41,861 nucleotides of DNA from Candidatus Woesearchaeota archaeon (GCA_016211215.1 JACQSR010000004.1:1-41861), one strand, 5' to 3'; counted from the stretch's first letter, positions 7,336 to 15,132 are shown. Notes: a model not told the origin generated them from the sequence alone. Program-made: numbers and translations.

Positions 7336-7521
7336 CTATTTTTTCCGAGTTTTAATCCAAGTTCCCAATATCAAAAATATCATTCCAACAATAAACAAAG
7401 GAATATAAATCCAATTAGAGGAAAATTGAACCCCTAACTTTCTGATATATGGCTCTAATCCCAAAGTTAAAAATGCACCACTTATTACATCAAGGGCTCT
7501 TAGAACGTTTTCTCTTTCCAT
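7336..7521 (-). CDS. Small membrane protein, unknown function
   Basis: A 61-aa protein from the ATG at 7521, chosen because GAGGTGGG lies a few nt upstream; a GTG three codons earlier is inside that site. One hydrophobic region lies around GAFLTLGLEPYI and a clear transmembrane helix at YIPLFIVGMIFLILGTWI, followed by a basic TRKK tail on the probable cytoplasmic side. A TATA-like TTTTTAAACC inside a GGGTTT/AAACCC inverted repeat (7553-7566) lies upstream. No family recognised. Confidence 0.45.
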   Translation of the reverse strand: MERENVLRALDVISGAFLTLGLEPYIRKLGVQFSSNWIYIPLFIVGMIFLILGTWIKTRKK

Positions 7522-7730
7522 AAATCCCACCTCAATCTGTTTATCATGTCATGGGTTTAAAAACCCTTCCTTCAAATCATAGCTCAATAACACCTCAACC
7601 AAGACGGAAGCATTAAAGCACACAACTTTGCACAATATCTCATTCTCCTGGCTTTCCGGCAGTTTGCATCCGCAAAACCTCCGGAAAACTTACCATCTGG
7701 ATTTATAAACACAGAAATTTTCCGCTTTCC

Positions 7731-8264
7731 ATGACAAGGGCGGAAATTGACATTTCAAACCAGATAAACAACAGCTGGCAGAAAAGTACGGTTCTGGCCA
7801 TGGTTCAGGGCAACCTGAAATATTCGGTGATGCTCAGAGTTGAGCACAAAGATACCATAAGAAAGTTCTGCGAGGATAACACCCCTTCCGGAGATGCTTA
7901 CAAGGCATCCAATAGGGACAGAAAAAGAAGAAAACTGTTTTTTAACAGAGCAATATCGTTGACACATGCTTATCTCGTCTGGAAAATTCTTTTAAATAAT
8001 GAGAAGGAAATATCAAAGGTGCAGATATGCTCGGACACACCTCCCAAATTCCTGGACAACGCCCTTCAGAGAATAATCCAGAATACGAACACCGGTCATA
8101 TTATTCGTCATATCAGCAGGGGGTATGGCTTGGAGAAGAACAATTCTGCCCAAAAATATGCGAAGGCGGTTGCAAGAGGGGACACCAATCCAACTTATAT
8201 ACTTACAGCAAGGGACGTGGGTGAAATCATTGCCCTGATAAACAAGTTTGTTCCCAAGAAATAA
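7731..8264 (+). CDS. Conserved-looking hypothetical protein, 177 aa
   Basis: Soluble, mixed alpha/beta-looking protein rich in Lys and Arg, with no signal peptide or membrane segment. Notable stretches are SNRDRKRRKLFFNRAISLTHAYLVWKIL (about 66-90), a polar segment with TNTGHIIRHISRGYG (about 121-135) and a C-terminal KAVARGDTNPTYILTARDVGEIIALI. I cannot assign a family. The TATA-like ATTTATAAAC is about 25 nt before the ATG, so this looks like a genuine leaderless gene. It is followed directly by a candidate structured RNA on the opposite strand. Confidence 0.6.
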   Translation: MTRAEIDISNQINNSWQKSTVLAMVQGNLKYSVMLRVEHKDTIRKFCEDNTPSGDAYKASNRDRKRRKLFFNRAISLTHAYLVWKILLNNEKEISKVQICSDTPPKFLDNALQRIIQNTNTGHIIRHISRGYGLEKNNSAQKYAKAVARGDTNPTYILTARDVGEIIALINKFVPKK

Positions 8265-8265
8265 A

Positions 8266-8350
8266 AACAGAGAGTCGGCCTGAGCCCAAGCACCGTCACG
8301 CCTTCTCGCCGTGGCTACCAAGGCGAACACCGGTGTACTCTCCAGTTGGG
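8266..8350 (-). ncRNA. Candidate structured small RNA
   Basis: On the minus strand a TATA box (ATTTATATA, 8365-8373) is placed to start transcription near 8345, and a T-run (8266-8270) could end it. In between, three segments nest as a long hairpin: CCCAA/TTGGG (8346-8350 with 8285-8289), CACCG/CGGTG (8331-8335 with 8291-8295) and CGCCTT/AAGGCG (8320-8325 with 8299-8304). In addition GAGAGT (8337-8342) can pair with ACTCTC (8270-8275), either as an alternative outer stem or as a pseudoknot. No tRNA, 5S or H/ACA hallmarks were found, and no ORF fits. Function unknown. Confidence 0.4.
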
Positions 8351-8479
8351 TAATCCTTGCCAAGTATATAAATTTTTCTTTGAGCAGGATTTCCAAAACA
8401 GTTACATTTATATAGAAGTGGTTACTTACAAAAAGGGTCGGAAATGACATATTTTGAAGAAACTGAGGGGTGAAGAAAC

Positions 8480-10111
8480 ATGGCAAATCAGCAGGTACAA
8501 CCTATATTTATTCTTCCTGAGGGCACGCAGAGAAGCCAGGGAAGGAATGCGCAGCGAGTCAACATAATGGCTGCCAAGCTTGTGGCGGAGACTGTGCGCA
8601 CTACATTAGGTCCGAAGGGAATGGACAAGATGATTGTTGACTCTTTGGGGGACATTACAGTAACCAATGACGGAGTAACAATACTTGAGGAAATGCAGAT
8701 TGAGCACCCGGCCGCAAAGATGATTGTGGAAGTTGCAAAGACGCAGGAAGATGAAGTGGGGGACGGAACAACGACTGCTGTTGTAATTGCAGGCGAGCTT
8801 CTGAAGAATGCTGAAGATTTGCTGGAAAAGAACATCCACCCGACTGTAATTGCCCGGGGTTACAGGGTTGCAGCGGAAAAATCGCAGTTAATTCTTAACG
8901 AGATTGCGGAAAACATAGGCGAGAATGATGGAGCGCTGCTGAAAAACATTGCAATGACGTCAATGACCGGCAAGGGCGCGGAAGCGTCAAAGGAAAAGCT
9001 GAGCGAAATCTGCGTAAAGGCAGTAAAGATGGTAATGGAAAAGGTAAACGGAAAGACCATGATTGACAGCGAGAACATAAAGCTGGAGAAGAAAGTCGGA
9101 GGGTCGGTTGAAGATACCGAGCTTGTCGAGGGAATAGTTCTTGACAAGGAGAGGGTTCATTCAGGAATGCCCAGGATAATCAAAAACGCAAAAATCGCTT
9201 TAATAGATTCCGCAGTTGAAATAAGGAACACGGAAACTGACGCAAAGATACAGATAACAGACCCTTCAAAGCTGCAGGAATTTTTGGACCAGGAAGAGAG
9301 AATGATAAGGACAATGGTGGAAAAGATAGCAAAGTCAGGAGCAAATGTGGTATTCTGCCAGAAAGGGGTTGATGACCTCGCCCAGCACTTCTTTGCGAAG
9401 AAGGGAATCTATGTTGCGAGGCGTGTCAAGAAAACAGACATGGAAGCCCTGGAGCGCGCGACAGGCGCAAGGATAGTTACAAGCATAGACGACCTTTCAG
9501 ATTCCGACCTGGGAAGCGCAGGAATAGTTGAGGAAGTAAAAGTAGGAGACGAGGAGATGACCTACGTCAGGGAATGCAGGCTTCCGAAGGCAGTCACAAT
9601 TTTAATAAGGGGAGGAACCGAGCATGTCGTTGATGAAGTAAAAAGGGCATTGGACGATGCGGTTGGAGATTTGTCTGCTGCGCTGAGAACCGGCAAGATT
9701 GTCGGGGGCGCAGGGGCGCCGGAGATGGAGCTGGCCCGTGGATTGAGAAAGTTTGCCGATTCATTGTCGGGAAGGGAGCAGCTTGCGGTGCAGGCTTTTG
9801 CGGAGGCAATTGAGGTAATCCCAAGAACGCTTGCGGAAAACTCAGGCTTAGACCCCATAGAGATAATCACCGGGCTTAAATCCGCGCATGACAAGGGCAA
9901 TAAATGGGCAGGTGTTGACGTATTTTCAGGAAAGGTCATGGATGCGTGGAGAGAAGGGGTAATTGAACCGCTGAAGATAAAAACACAGGCGGTAAGCTCC
10001 GCTGCGGAAGTTGCAGTCATGATACTGCGCATAGATGATGTAATTGCCGGAGGAACTTCAAAGGACAGGCAGATGCCGCAAATGCCTCCGGACATGCAGG
10101 GGATGATGTAG
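8480..10111 (+). CDS. ths: Thermosome subunit (group II chaperonin)
   Basis: A 543-aa chaperonin subunit that assembles into a double-ring ATP-dependent folding machine in the cytoplasm. Conserved ATP-site motifs are [11 protein letters not shown] (about 41-51), NDG (63-65) and GDGTTT (94-99), with GGGxxE-like [13 protein letters not shown] and the [15 protein letters not shown] region near the C-terminus. The tail is Met/Pro-rich ([12 protein letters not shown]) rather than the Gly-Met repeats seen in many thermosomes. A TATA-like ATTTATATAG lies near 8406 and a GAGGGGTGAAG ribosome-binding site precedes the ATG. It converges with bud32, with two bases between the stop codons. Confidence 0.97.
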   Translation: MANQQVQPIFILPEGTQRSQGRNAQRVNIMAAKLVAETVRTTLGPKGMDKMIVDSLGDITVTNDGVTILEEMQIEHPAAKMIVEVAKTQEDEVGDGTTTAVVIAGELLKNAEDLLEKNIHPTVIARGYRVAAEKSQLILNEIAENIGENDGALLKNIAMTSMTGKGAEASKEKLSEICVKAVKMVMEKVNGKTMIDSENIKLEKKVGGSVEDTELVEGIVLDKERVHSGMPRIIKNAKIALIDSAVEIRNTETDAKIQITDPSKLQEFLDQEERMIRTMVEKIAKSGANVVFCQKGVDDLAQHFFAKKGIYVARRVKKTDMEALERATGARIVTSIDDLSDSDLGSAGIVEEVKVGDEEMTYVRECRLPKAVTILIRGGTEHVVDEVKRALDDAVGDLSAALRTGKIVGGAGAPEMELARGLRKFADSLSGREQLAVQAFAEAIEVIPRTLAENSGLDPIEIITGLKSAHDKGNKWAGVDVFSGKVMDAWREGVIEPLKIKTQAVSSAAEVAVMILRIDDVIAGGTSKDRQMPQMPPDMQGMM

Positions 10112-10112
10112 C

Positions 10113-10712
10113 TTATTTTCCTTTATTTCTTCCCCTTTTTTCAACTTTTTTCAGCCTTTCTACGGTTTCCTTTCCTTTTTCCGCAGATTCTTCGTATGAT
10201 TCAAGCGCGGCATTGAAGCATTCCTCCCAGATTAAGGTATGCGTGGATTCAAACGCCTCTTTAAGCAGATGCAGGTCAGTTGCCCTGTCTTCAACCTTGG
10301 AAGAAAAGAAAGAAAGCCCGAAATCGATAAAATAAATTTCGCCTGCAAGAACCATGTTTGATGTTGTCAAATCGCCGTGTATTATGCCTCTGTTGTGGAG
10401 CACTGCAATCTTCCTTCCAATCTCCCCTGAGAGCATAACATAATCCTTTCTTTCAAGAACATCGCGGACAAGGCTGCCTTCAATGAAATCAATCACAAGC
10501 CTCTTTTCGGAATCGCACTCAGCAACCCTGGGCGCCGGAAACCCTATCTTTTCAAGAACCCTGTAAACCTTTTCTTCCCTTTTTGTGCGAAATTTGCGGA
10601 GAACTGAATCAATTTCGGGAATCCTGTAATCCTTTTGTATTCTCTCCTTTATTATTTTATTACCGTCCCTGTATATTTTTGCTTCCGCGCCTTGATAAAT
10701 GAGTTTTTGCAT
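10113..10712 (-). CDS. bud32: KEOPS complex kinase/ATPase Bud32
   Basis: A minimal RIO-like kinase of 199 aa, part of KEOPS, which makes the t6A modification at position 37 of ANN-decoding tRNAs. It has a short glycine-poor ATP loop (YQGAEAKIYRDG), a catalytic lysine region (KIIKERIQKDYR), the catalytic loop HGDLTTSN (112-119) and the metal-binding DFG (130-132). Length fits stand-alone Bud32; some archaea fuse it to Kae1, which is not present here. The ATG lies just beyond the duplicated tRNA-Gln 3' end, so any integration event left this gene intact. The C-terminus is Lys/Arg-rich. Confidence 0.93.
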   Translation of the reverse strand: MQKLIYQGAEAKIYRDGNKIIKERIQKDYRIPEIDSVLRKFRTKREEKVYRVLEKIGFPAPRVAECDSEKRLVIDFIEGSLVRDVLERKDYVMLSGEIGRKIAVLHNRGIIHGDLTTSNMVLAGEIYFIDFGLSFFSSKVEDRATDLHLLKEAFESTHTLIWEECFNAALESYEESAEKGKETVERLKKVEKRGRNKGK

Positions 10713-10713
10713 A

Positions 10714-10737
10714 AATAGCCCCGGGCAGATTCGAACT
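10714..10737 (-). repeat. Displaced 3' end of tRNA-Gln (probable attachment site)
   Basis: On the minus strand this 24-bp segment equals the 3'-terminal 22 nt of the spliced tRNA-Gln (from AGTTCGAA through CGGGGCTA) plus two following T residues. It shares 16 contiguous bp with the genomic tRNA 3' end (11912-11927). The remaining 8 bp match only after removal of the tRNA intron. There is no 5' tRNA half beside it, so it is not a gene. It directly abuts the stop codon of the HEPN gene. Confidence 0.85.
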
Positions 10738-11244
10738 TCATTCCTCCACTGTCAACTTTGTTTTAGCAATGACTTTTTTAGCCAATTCAAGCTGTTCGTT
10801 ATAAATATCATCTTCCAGGGTTAGGCTGGTTCCGTATTGGTATTGCTCCCTTACTTCCACTGTTGTCTGTTCTTTTGGTTCAGTTTCAAATGAGGATATT
10901 TTCCCCAGCAGATTTTTATCAAAGTCTATTTTTCCATCCCCGATTAAGCTGTTAATCAATGCAAAGGTACACTCCTGATTTCTAGACTCATAGCCAAACT
11001 TGGCAGCAATTGCCAATAAGCATTGATACATGGCGTAAAAAACAGTACTGGCGCTTACATCGGAAAAATTTCCCTTTTTAAGATAGATTGTTGCGCTAAG
11101 GTAATGATCTGCTTTGCTGACGTGCTCTGCAGCTTTTTTTTTGTCAGGCTCTGTTTTTACCAATCCCCTGTGGGTATCAGAGCCTTCCAATTCCCTCTCA
11201 GCTTTTTTTAGGCACCATTCAACTTTGTTCTTTGCGTGGCTCAT
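10738..11244 (-). CDS. HEPN domain protein (toxin partner of MNT)
   Basis: A 168-aa helical HEPN-type protein. Typical HEPN features are helices around KADHYLSATIYLKKGNFSDVSASTVFYAMYQCLLAIAAKFGYESRNQECT (about 44-93) and VREQYQYGTSLTLEDD (about 131-146). In HepT-type toxins the nuclease motif is R-x4-6-H; here I see no such His. The segment R132-E-Q-Y-Q-Y keeps the Arg and nearby Tyr residues that MNT partners modify in studied systems. Activity is therefore uncertain. Its ATG overlaps the MNT stop codon by 4 nt (ATGA), so the pair is translationally coupled with the antitoxin first. Confidence 0.75.
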   Translation of the reverse strand: MSHAKNKVEWCLKKAERELEGSDTHRGLVKTEPDKKKAAEHVSKADHYLSATIYLKKGNFSDVSASTVFYAMYQCLLAIAAKFGYESRNQECTFALINSLIGDGKIDFDKNLLGKISSFETEPKEQTTVEVREQYQYGTSLTLEDDIYNEQLELAKKVIAKTKLTVEE

Positions 11245-11822
11245 TTTTCAATTAAGTTGGTTAGTTCATCCTCCCCAAAAGCAACAACCCCTTTTATGGC
11301 GCTTAACAGGGCTTTATCCCCTTTCTTTATGTTTGTTTTAACGTCGTTCTTTGCCTGGTACATGGGATGCAGTTTGCTGATATTTATAAGATTGATGTTT
11401 TCCACTTCTTTCCTTAGCCCTGAAAACTTTTTTTGTCCGGTTACCAATAATACGTCGATGTCATTAGCATCTTTTTTTCTCAAAACAGAGCCGAATAATA
11501 CTGCCACATCGGCATTTTTTATTTTCCTTAGCTCTTTAATCCACACTTTGACATAAGCCGGAGATTGCTCTGCTTCCCTTCTTAGCAGGAATTTAACATA
11601 CTCTTTCGCATACTCATTGTCCATGTCTATTTGGTATATCCTTGCTTTTCCTACCTGCCTGGATTTTAGTATGTGCTCTTCCTCCAGCCTTCTGGCTATC
11701 TTAAGGGCGCCCATGGGGCTAATTCCCAGGTATTTTGCCATACTGCTGGCATTGTACTCTTTTTCGGGGCTCTTAAACACATTCAATACGAAAAGCATTT
11801 CATTGCTGGTTATGTCTTTCAT
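11241..11822 (-). CDS. MNT-type nucleotidyltransferase with N-terminal winged helix (antitoxin)
   Basis: A 193-aa fusion. Residues 1-75 form a winged-helix DNA-binding domain (YNASSMAKYLGISPMGALKIARRLEEEHILKSRQ). Residues ~95-190 are a minimal nucleotidyltransferase with GS (111-112) and D-x-D (121-123), the GSx8DxD signature being intact. In known HEPN/MNT systems the MNT protein adenylylates a Tyr of the HEPN toxin and so silences it. The fused HTH suggests it also represses its own promoter; a TATA-like TATATAAAC lies near 11836-11850. It lies between the tRNA-Gln gene and the HEPN gene. Confidence 0.82.
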   Translation of the reverse strand: MKDITSNEMLFVLNVFKSPEKEYNASSMAKYLGISPMGALKIARRLEEEHILKSRQVGKARIYQIDMDNEYAKEYVKFLLRREAEQSPAYVKVWIKELRKIKNADVAVLFGSVLRKKDANDIDVLLVTGQKKFSGLRKEVENINLINISKLHPMYQAKNDVKTNIKKGDKALLSAIKGVVAFGEDELTNLIEK

Positions 11823-11913
11823 TTATACTCACAGTTGATATATATAAACTGTTAGTTTAAATATCTTCCGGTTTTTGTTGTTTGATTTTAGGGCTACCAC
11901 AGGTAATACAGAA

Positions 11914-12077
11914 TAGCCCCGGGCAGACTTTCGTGCTAGGATTGCATTTACCTTCCCAAAGTTCGTGGCATCGCAGATGCCACTTGACTGCGGGGGTGTA
12001 TCGGGTGCAACCCTTACATTCGAACTGCCGTCTCAGCCTCCAGAGGGCTGAATGATTGGCCGCTACACTACGGGGCT
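11914..12077 (-). tRNA. tRNA-Gln(CUG) with a 91-nt intron in the T-loop
   Basis: Exons are 12077-12019 (59 nt) and 11927-11914 (14 nt), giving a 73-nt mature tRNA without encoded CCA. The acceptor stem AGCCCCG pairs fully with CGGGGCT, with discriminator A. The D-arm has GCGG, and the anticodon stem CAGCC/GGCTG closes the loop CTCTGGA with anticodon CTG. The T-stem GGCAG/CTGCC encloses TTCGAAT once the intron is removed. The 59-nt first exon puts the splice point between positions 59 and 60. The displaced tRNA end at 10714-10737 independently shows the spliced sequence TTCGAATCTGCC. Confidence 0.9.
11928..12018 (-). other. Intron of tRNA-Gln with bulge-helix-bulge junctions
   Basis: Splice junctions fold as follows: exon helix GGCAG/CTGCC, a 3-nt bulge AGT holding the 3' site (AG^T), a 4-bp helix TTCG/CGAA, and a 5' bulge AAT (AA^T). 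An intron helix of 12 positions follows (12007-12018 with 11934-11945; one mismatch, two G-U). The 4-bp helix between bulges on opposite strands is the archaeal splicing endonuclease signature. Inside the intron, GTGGCATC/GATGCCAC forms a perfect 8-bp hairpin (11965-11983). No ORF is encoded. Confidence 0.8.
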
Positions 12078-12110
12078 TCGAAGAATGAGTTTAAAATTCC
12101 CTTTAAAAAA

Positions 12111-13655
12111 CTAATGCTTGAAAAGCCTTATTCCCGTAAAAACCATGGCCATGTTGTGCTCATCGGCTGCCTTAATGACTTCCTCGTCCTTTATGGAGCC
12201 GCCGGGCTGTATTATCGCGGTAACGCCTCCAAGCGCAGCCTCGTCAATTCCGTCGCGGAAGGGAAAGAACGCGTCCGAGCACATAACAGAGCCATTGCAC
12301 TTTCCCTTTGACTTTTCCCTTGCAATCTTAACGGCATCAACCCTCGACATCTGGCCTGCGCCTATTCCCACAGTTGCATTTCCCTTTGCCAGGACAATTG
12401 CATTTGACTTAACGTGCCTGTTGACCTTCCATGAGAAGAGCATGTCTGCAATCTCTTCCTTGGAAGGTTTTCTCCTTGTCACAACCTTGAGGTCTTTTGG
12501 ACTTATTTTTGGGCAATTACGCGACTGCACGAGAAGGCCGCCGGAAACGGTGCGCACGTCAATACCTTCGTCGGATTTTGACATATCCCCTGACTCAAGG
12601 AGCCTTATGTTCTTCTTTTCCATCAGAAGCTTAAGGGCATCATTGTTAAATTTCGGGGCAATCACCACCTCGACAAATATTCTTGAGATGGGCTCTGCAA
12701 GCTCCATGGTGCAAGGCCTGTTAAGCGCAATTATGCCCCCAAATGCAGACAATGAATCAGCACCATAGGCCCTTTCAAACGCCTCTTTTATGGAGGATGA
12801 TGAAGCAACCCCGCTTGGGTTGGTGTGCTTTATGACGGCAACTGCAGGCTCTTCGAACTCCTTTACAAGCTCCAATGCCTCGTTGACATCAAGGATGTTG
12901 TTGAACGAAAGCTGCTTTCCGTGAAGCTGTTTTGAAAAGCACACGGAAGATTCCCTTTTTTTCAGCTCGCGGTAAACTGCTCCTGTCTGGTGGGGGTTTT
13001 CCCCGTAGCGGAGGTCAAACATCTTGCTGTATGTGAGGTTCAGTATTTCAGGATGCCCCTCAATCCCGAATTTCTGACTGAAAAATTCGTTTATCAGCGC
13101 ATCATAATGGGCGGTAAGCGAGAACGCCCTGACTGCAAGATTTCTGCTGAGCTCCTTTCCCACTGAGCCTTTGTTTTCATCAAGCTCCTTTTCCAGCATT
13201 TCATAATCTGAAGGTGCTACCACAACAGCAACAAACTCATGGTTTTTTGCAGCAGCCCTAATCAAAGACGGACCGCCTATGTCTATGTTGTCAACTGCCT
13301 CCTGCAGGGTTACCTTGTCATTTACAGATACCTGCTCGAAGGGGTACAAATTGACAACCACGAGGTCTATCGGCAGAATGCCGTTTTTCTTCATTTCGCC
13401 TTTGTCTGCATCACGCCTTGCCAGAATCCCGCCAAATATCCTTGGATGAAGCGTCTTTACCCTGCCGTGCATCATCTCGGGAGATTGGGTGTAATCTGAA
13501 ATCTCCTGCACCTTCACCTTGTTGTCCCTCAGAAGCTTTGCGGTGCCCCCGGATGACAGAATCTCGATGGAGTGTTTTTCAAGCACCCTTGCAAGCCGGA
13601 CTATGCCTTCCTTTTCGTGCACGGAAAGCAAGGCCCTTTTTATCTTAATCATCAA
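12111..13655 (-). CDS. purH: Bifunctional AICAR formyltransferase/IMP cyclohydrolase PurH
   Basis: A 514-aa protein catalysing the last two steps of IMP synthesis, with 10-formyl-THF as donor. The N-terminal MGS-like IMP cyclohydrolase domain (about 1-200) shows ILSSGGTAKLLRDN, GRVKTLHPRIFGG and VVVNLYPFEQV. The C-terminal transformylase has YGENPHQTGAVY, VIKHTNPSGVA, AYGADSLSAFGG and SDAFFPFRDGIDEAA. Many archaea lack PurH and use PurP and PurO instead; PurP is also present here. The gene overlaps purN by 11 nt and would be translated after it. A second ATG one codon later is an equally possible start. Confidence 0.95.
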   Translation of the reverse strand: MMIKIKRALLSVHEKEGIVRLARVLEKHSIEILSSGGTAKLLRDNKVKVQEISDYTQSPEMMHGRVKTLHPRIFGGILARRDADKGEMKKNGILPIDLVVVNLYPFEQVSVNDKVTLQEAVDNIDIGGPSLIRAAAKNHEFVAVVVAPSDYEMLEKELDENKGSVGKELSRNLAVRAFSLTAHYDALINEFFSQKFGIEGHPEILNLTYSKMFDLRYGENPHQTGAVYRELKKRESSVCFSKQLHGKQLSFNNILDVNEALELVKEFEEPAVAVIKHTNPSGVASSSSIKEAFERAYGADSLSAFGGIIALNRPCTMELAEPISRIFVEVVIAPKFNNDALKLLMEKKNIRLLESGDMSKSDEGIDVRTVSGGLLVQSRNCPKISPKDLKVVTRRKPSKEEIADMLFSWKVNRHVKSNAIVLAKGNATVGIGAGQMSRVDAVKIAREKSKGKCNGSVMCSDAFFPFRDGIDEAALGGVTAIIQPGGSIKDEEVIKAADEHNMAMVFTGIRLFKH

Positions 13656-14256
13656 TTTTTACCTCATTTCCATCAACATGTATCTTTCCCCCGCTGAAGA
13701 GGCGTATTGCCCTTAGAATAATTTCCTGCTCTGCTGACTGCACCCTCTTCTTTAATGTGGATGCATCGTCATCCTCGTCAATTTCGACCTCTTTCTGGAG
13801 TATGATTGGGCCCGCGTCAACCTCTTCGCCGACAAAGTGCAGAGTAGCTCCCGTAACCTCCTCGTGGGCATCAATGACCGCCTGGTGGACATCCAAATCC
13901 ATACCGCCGGCGTATTTTGGAAGAAGCGAGGGGTGTATGTTCACCATCCTGTTCCTCCACCGCCTCACGAGCCACGGGGATATTATTTTCATGTACCCTA
14001 TTAGAAGGACAAGCTCCACTGACTTTTCATTAAGAACTTTGTCAATTTCCGCATCACAATCCTCGGGCTTTTTGCCCTTGGAGCTTATGAAAACAGCCGG
14101 GATGTTGTGCAGCCTTGCGCGCTCAACTGCACCGCATTTTTCCTTGCTTACTATGACGACCGAGATTTCCGCGTCCAGCTCCCCATCCTCTATTTCGTCA
14201 ATTATGGCCTGCATGTCAGTTGCGTTTGTGGATGCAAGAATTCCGAGTTTTATCAT
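13645..14256 (-). CDS. purN: Phosphoribosylglycinamide formyltransferase PurN
   Basis: A 203-aa GAR transformylase, the folate-dependent third step of purine synthesis. The catalytic triad falls at the usual positions: Asn106 and His108 in NIHPSLLP, and Asp147 in FVGEEVDAGPII. The N-terminal phosphate-binding loop is slightly unusual (LASTNATDMQAIID instead of SG.GSN.Q). A TATA-like ATTTATAAAG near 14287, inside the end of folD, is about 31 nt upstream, so purN-purH probably has its own promoter. The last codons overlap purH. Confidence 0.93.
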   Translation of the reverse strand: MIKLGILASTNATDMQAIIDEIEDGELDAEISVVIVSKEKCGAVERARLHNIPAVFISSKGKKPEDCDAEIDKVLNEKSVELVLLIGYMKIISPWLVRRWRNRMVNIHPSLLPKYAGGMDLDVHQAVIDAHEEVTGATLHFVGEEVDAGPIILQKEVEIDEDDDASTLKKRVQSAEQEIILRAIRLFSGGKIHVDGNEVKIDD

Positions 14257-14286
14257 TTTCGCGCAGACGTCCGAATGGGCAGCCCT

Positions 14287-15132
14287 TTATAAATTTTTTC
14301 CAAAAGACTGAGCTGCCTGGAGTGTATTCTCAAGAAGGCAGGCAATCGTCATGGGACCAACACCTCCCGGAACAGGGGTTATGAATGATGCAACATCCGA
14401 TGCGGAGTCAAAGTCCACGTCGCCAACAATAGAGCTGCCGACCTTTGTGGTTCCCACGTCTATCACTATGGCACCCTTTTTTACCATGTCGCCTTTTATG
14501 AGCTTTGGCTTTCCAACGGCAGAAATCAAAATATCCGCCTGTTTTGTGTAGGATTCAAGCGGCGAGGAGCGGGAATGGCACATTGTCACAGTTGCGCCGT
14601 GCTGCTGGAGAAGCAGAGAAACCGGCTTTCCCACGATGTTTGACCTGCCAACCACGACTGCGTGCTTGCCGGAAATCTTTATGCCGGTGGATTCTATGAG
14701 CTTTATAATGCCCCGCGGGGTTGAAGGAACAAGACGGTTATCTCCAACAACAAGATTGCCCATGTTTATGGGGGTAAATCCATCAACATCCTTTGTAGGA
14801 AGTATTGCGTCAATCACAAGGCGCTCGTCAATATGCCCCGGAAGGGGAAGCTGAACCAAAATTCCGTGTATCTTCCGGTCCTGGTTCAATGAGTCTATCT
14901 GCTGCAGGAGTTTGAGCTCGGATACATCTTCCGGCAATTCTACCACAACAGAATGAAAGCCAACTTCCCTGCATGCCTGCTCCTTTTTCCTGACATAAAT
15001 CTTTGATGCAGGGTCATTTCCAACAATTATAACTGCCAGTCCGGGCTTTACTTTCATTGAAGATGCCTTTTCCCTGACTTGGTTGCGTATGGCTTCAGCA
15101 GCCATCTTTCCGTCGATTATTTTTGCCTTCAT
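14287..15132 (-). CDS. folD: Methylenetetrahydrofolate dehydrogenase/cyclohydrolase FolD
   Basis: A 281-aa bifunctional enzyme interconverting methylene-, methenyl- and 10-formyl-THF. It shows the substrate-site YVRKKEQACREVG with catalytic Lys, the GILVQLPLPGHI signature, DVDGFTPINMGNL and the nucleotide-binding VVGRSNIVGKPVSLLLQQHGATVTMCHS stretch. The C-terminal TPVPGGVGPMTIACLLENTL is intact. The start overlaps the glyA stop (ATGA), so SHMT and FolD are made together and convert serine-derived C1 units into 10-formyl-THF for PurN and PurH. Confidence 0.96.
   Translation of the reverse strand: MKAKIIDGKMAAEAIRNQVREKASSMKVKPGLAVIIVGNDPASKIYVRKKEQACREVGFHSVVVELPEDVSELKLLQQIDSLNQDRKIHGILVQLPLPGHIDERLVIDAILPTKDVDGFTPINMGNLVVGDNRLVPSTPRGIIKLIESTGIKISGKHAVVVGRSNIVGKPVSLLLQQHGATVTMCHSRSSPLESYTKQADILISAVGKPKLIKGDMVKKGAIVIDVGTTKVGSSIVGDVDFDSASDVASFITPVPGGVGPMTIACLLENTLQAAQSFGKNL

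Larger units (their letters stand above)
10738..11911 (-). mobile_element. Probable tRNA-Gln-integrated mini-island carrying HEPN/MNT
   Basis: The 1.17-kb segment lies between the intact tRNA-Gln 3' end and a second copy of that 3' end. This is the footprint of site-specific integration at a tRNA gene. Its only genes are the HEPN and MNT toxin-antitoxin pair; no integrase is present, so it is either a decayed or a non-autonomous element. Boundaries are inferred from the repeats. Confidence 0.6.

Noticed and set aside
8266..8350. tRNA on either strand at the RNA candidate
   Set aside because: A 7-bp outer stem and 76-nt length are suggestive, but there is no T-arm TTCRANY, no D-loop GG in the right place and no anticodon arm at the expected distance.
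10714..10737. A second tRNA gene next to bud32
   Set aside because: Only the 3' T-arm and acceptor half is present; upstream sequence is the HEPN coding region and cannot form a D-arm or anticodon arm.
12118..12768. 216-aa plus-strand ORF opposite purH
   Set aside because: It is a shadow of purH in another frame, Ser/Pro-rich and without motifs; similar long shadows lie opposite the thermosome, purA and asd genes.
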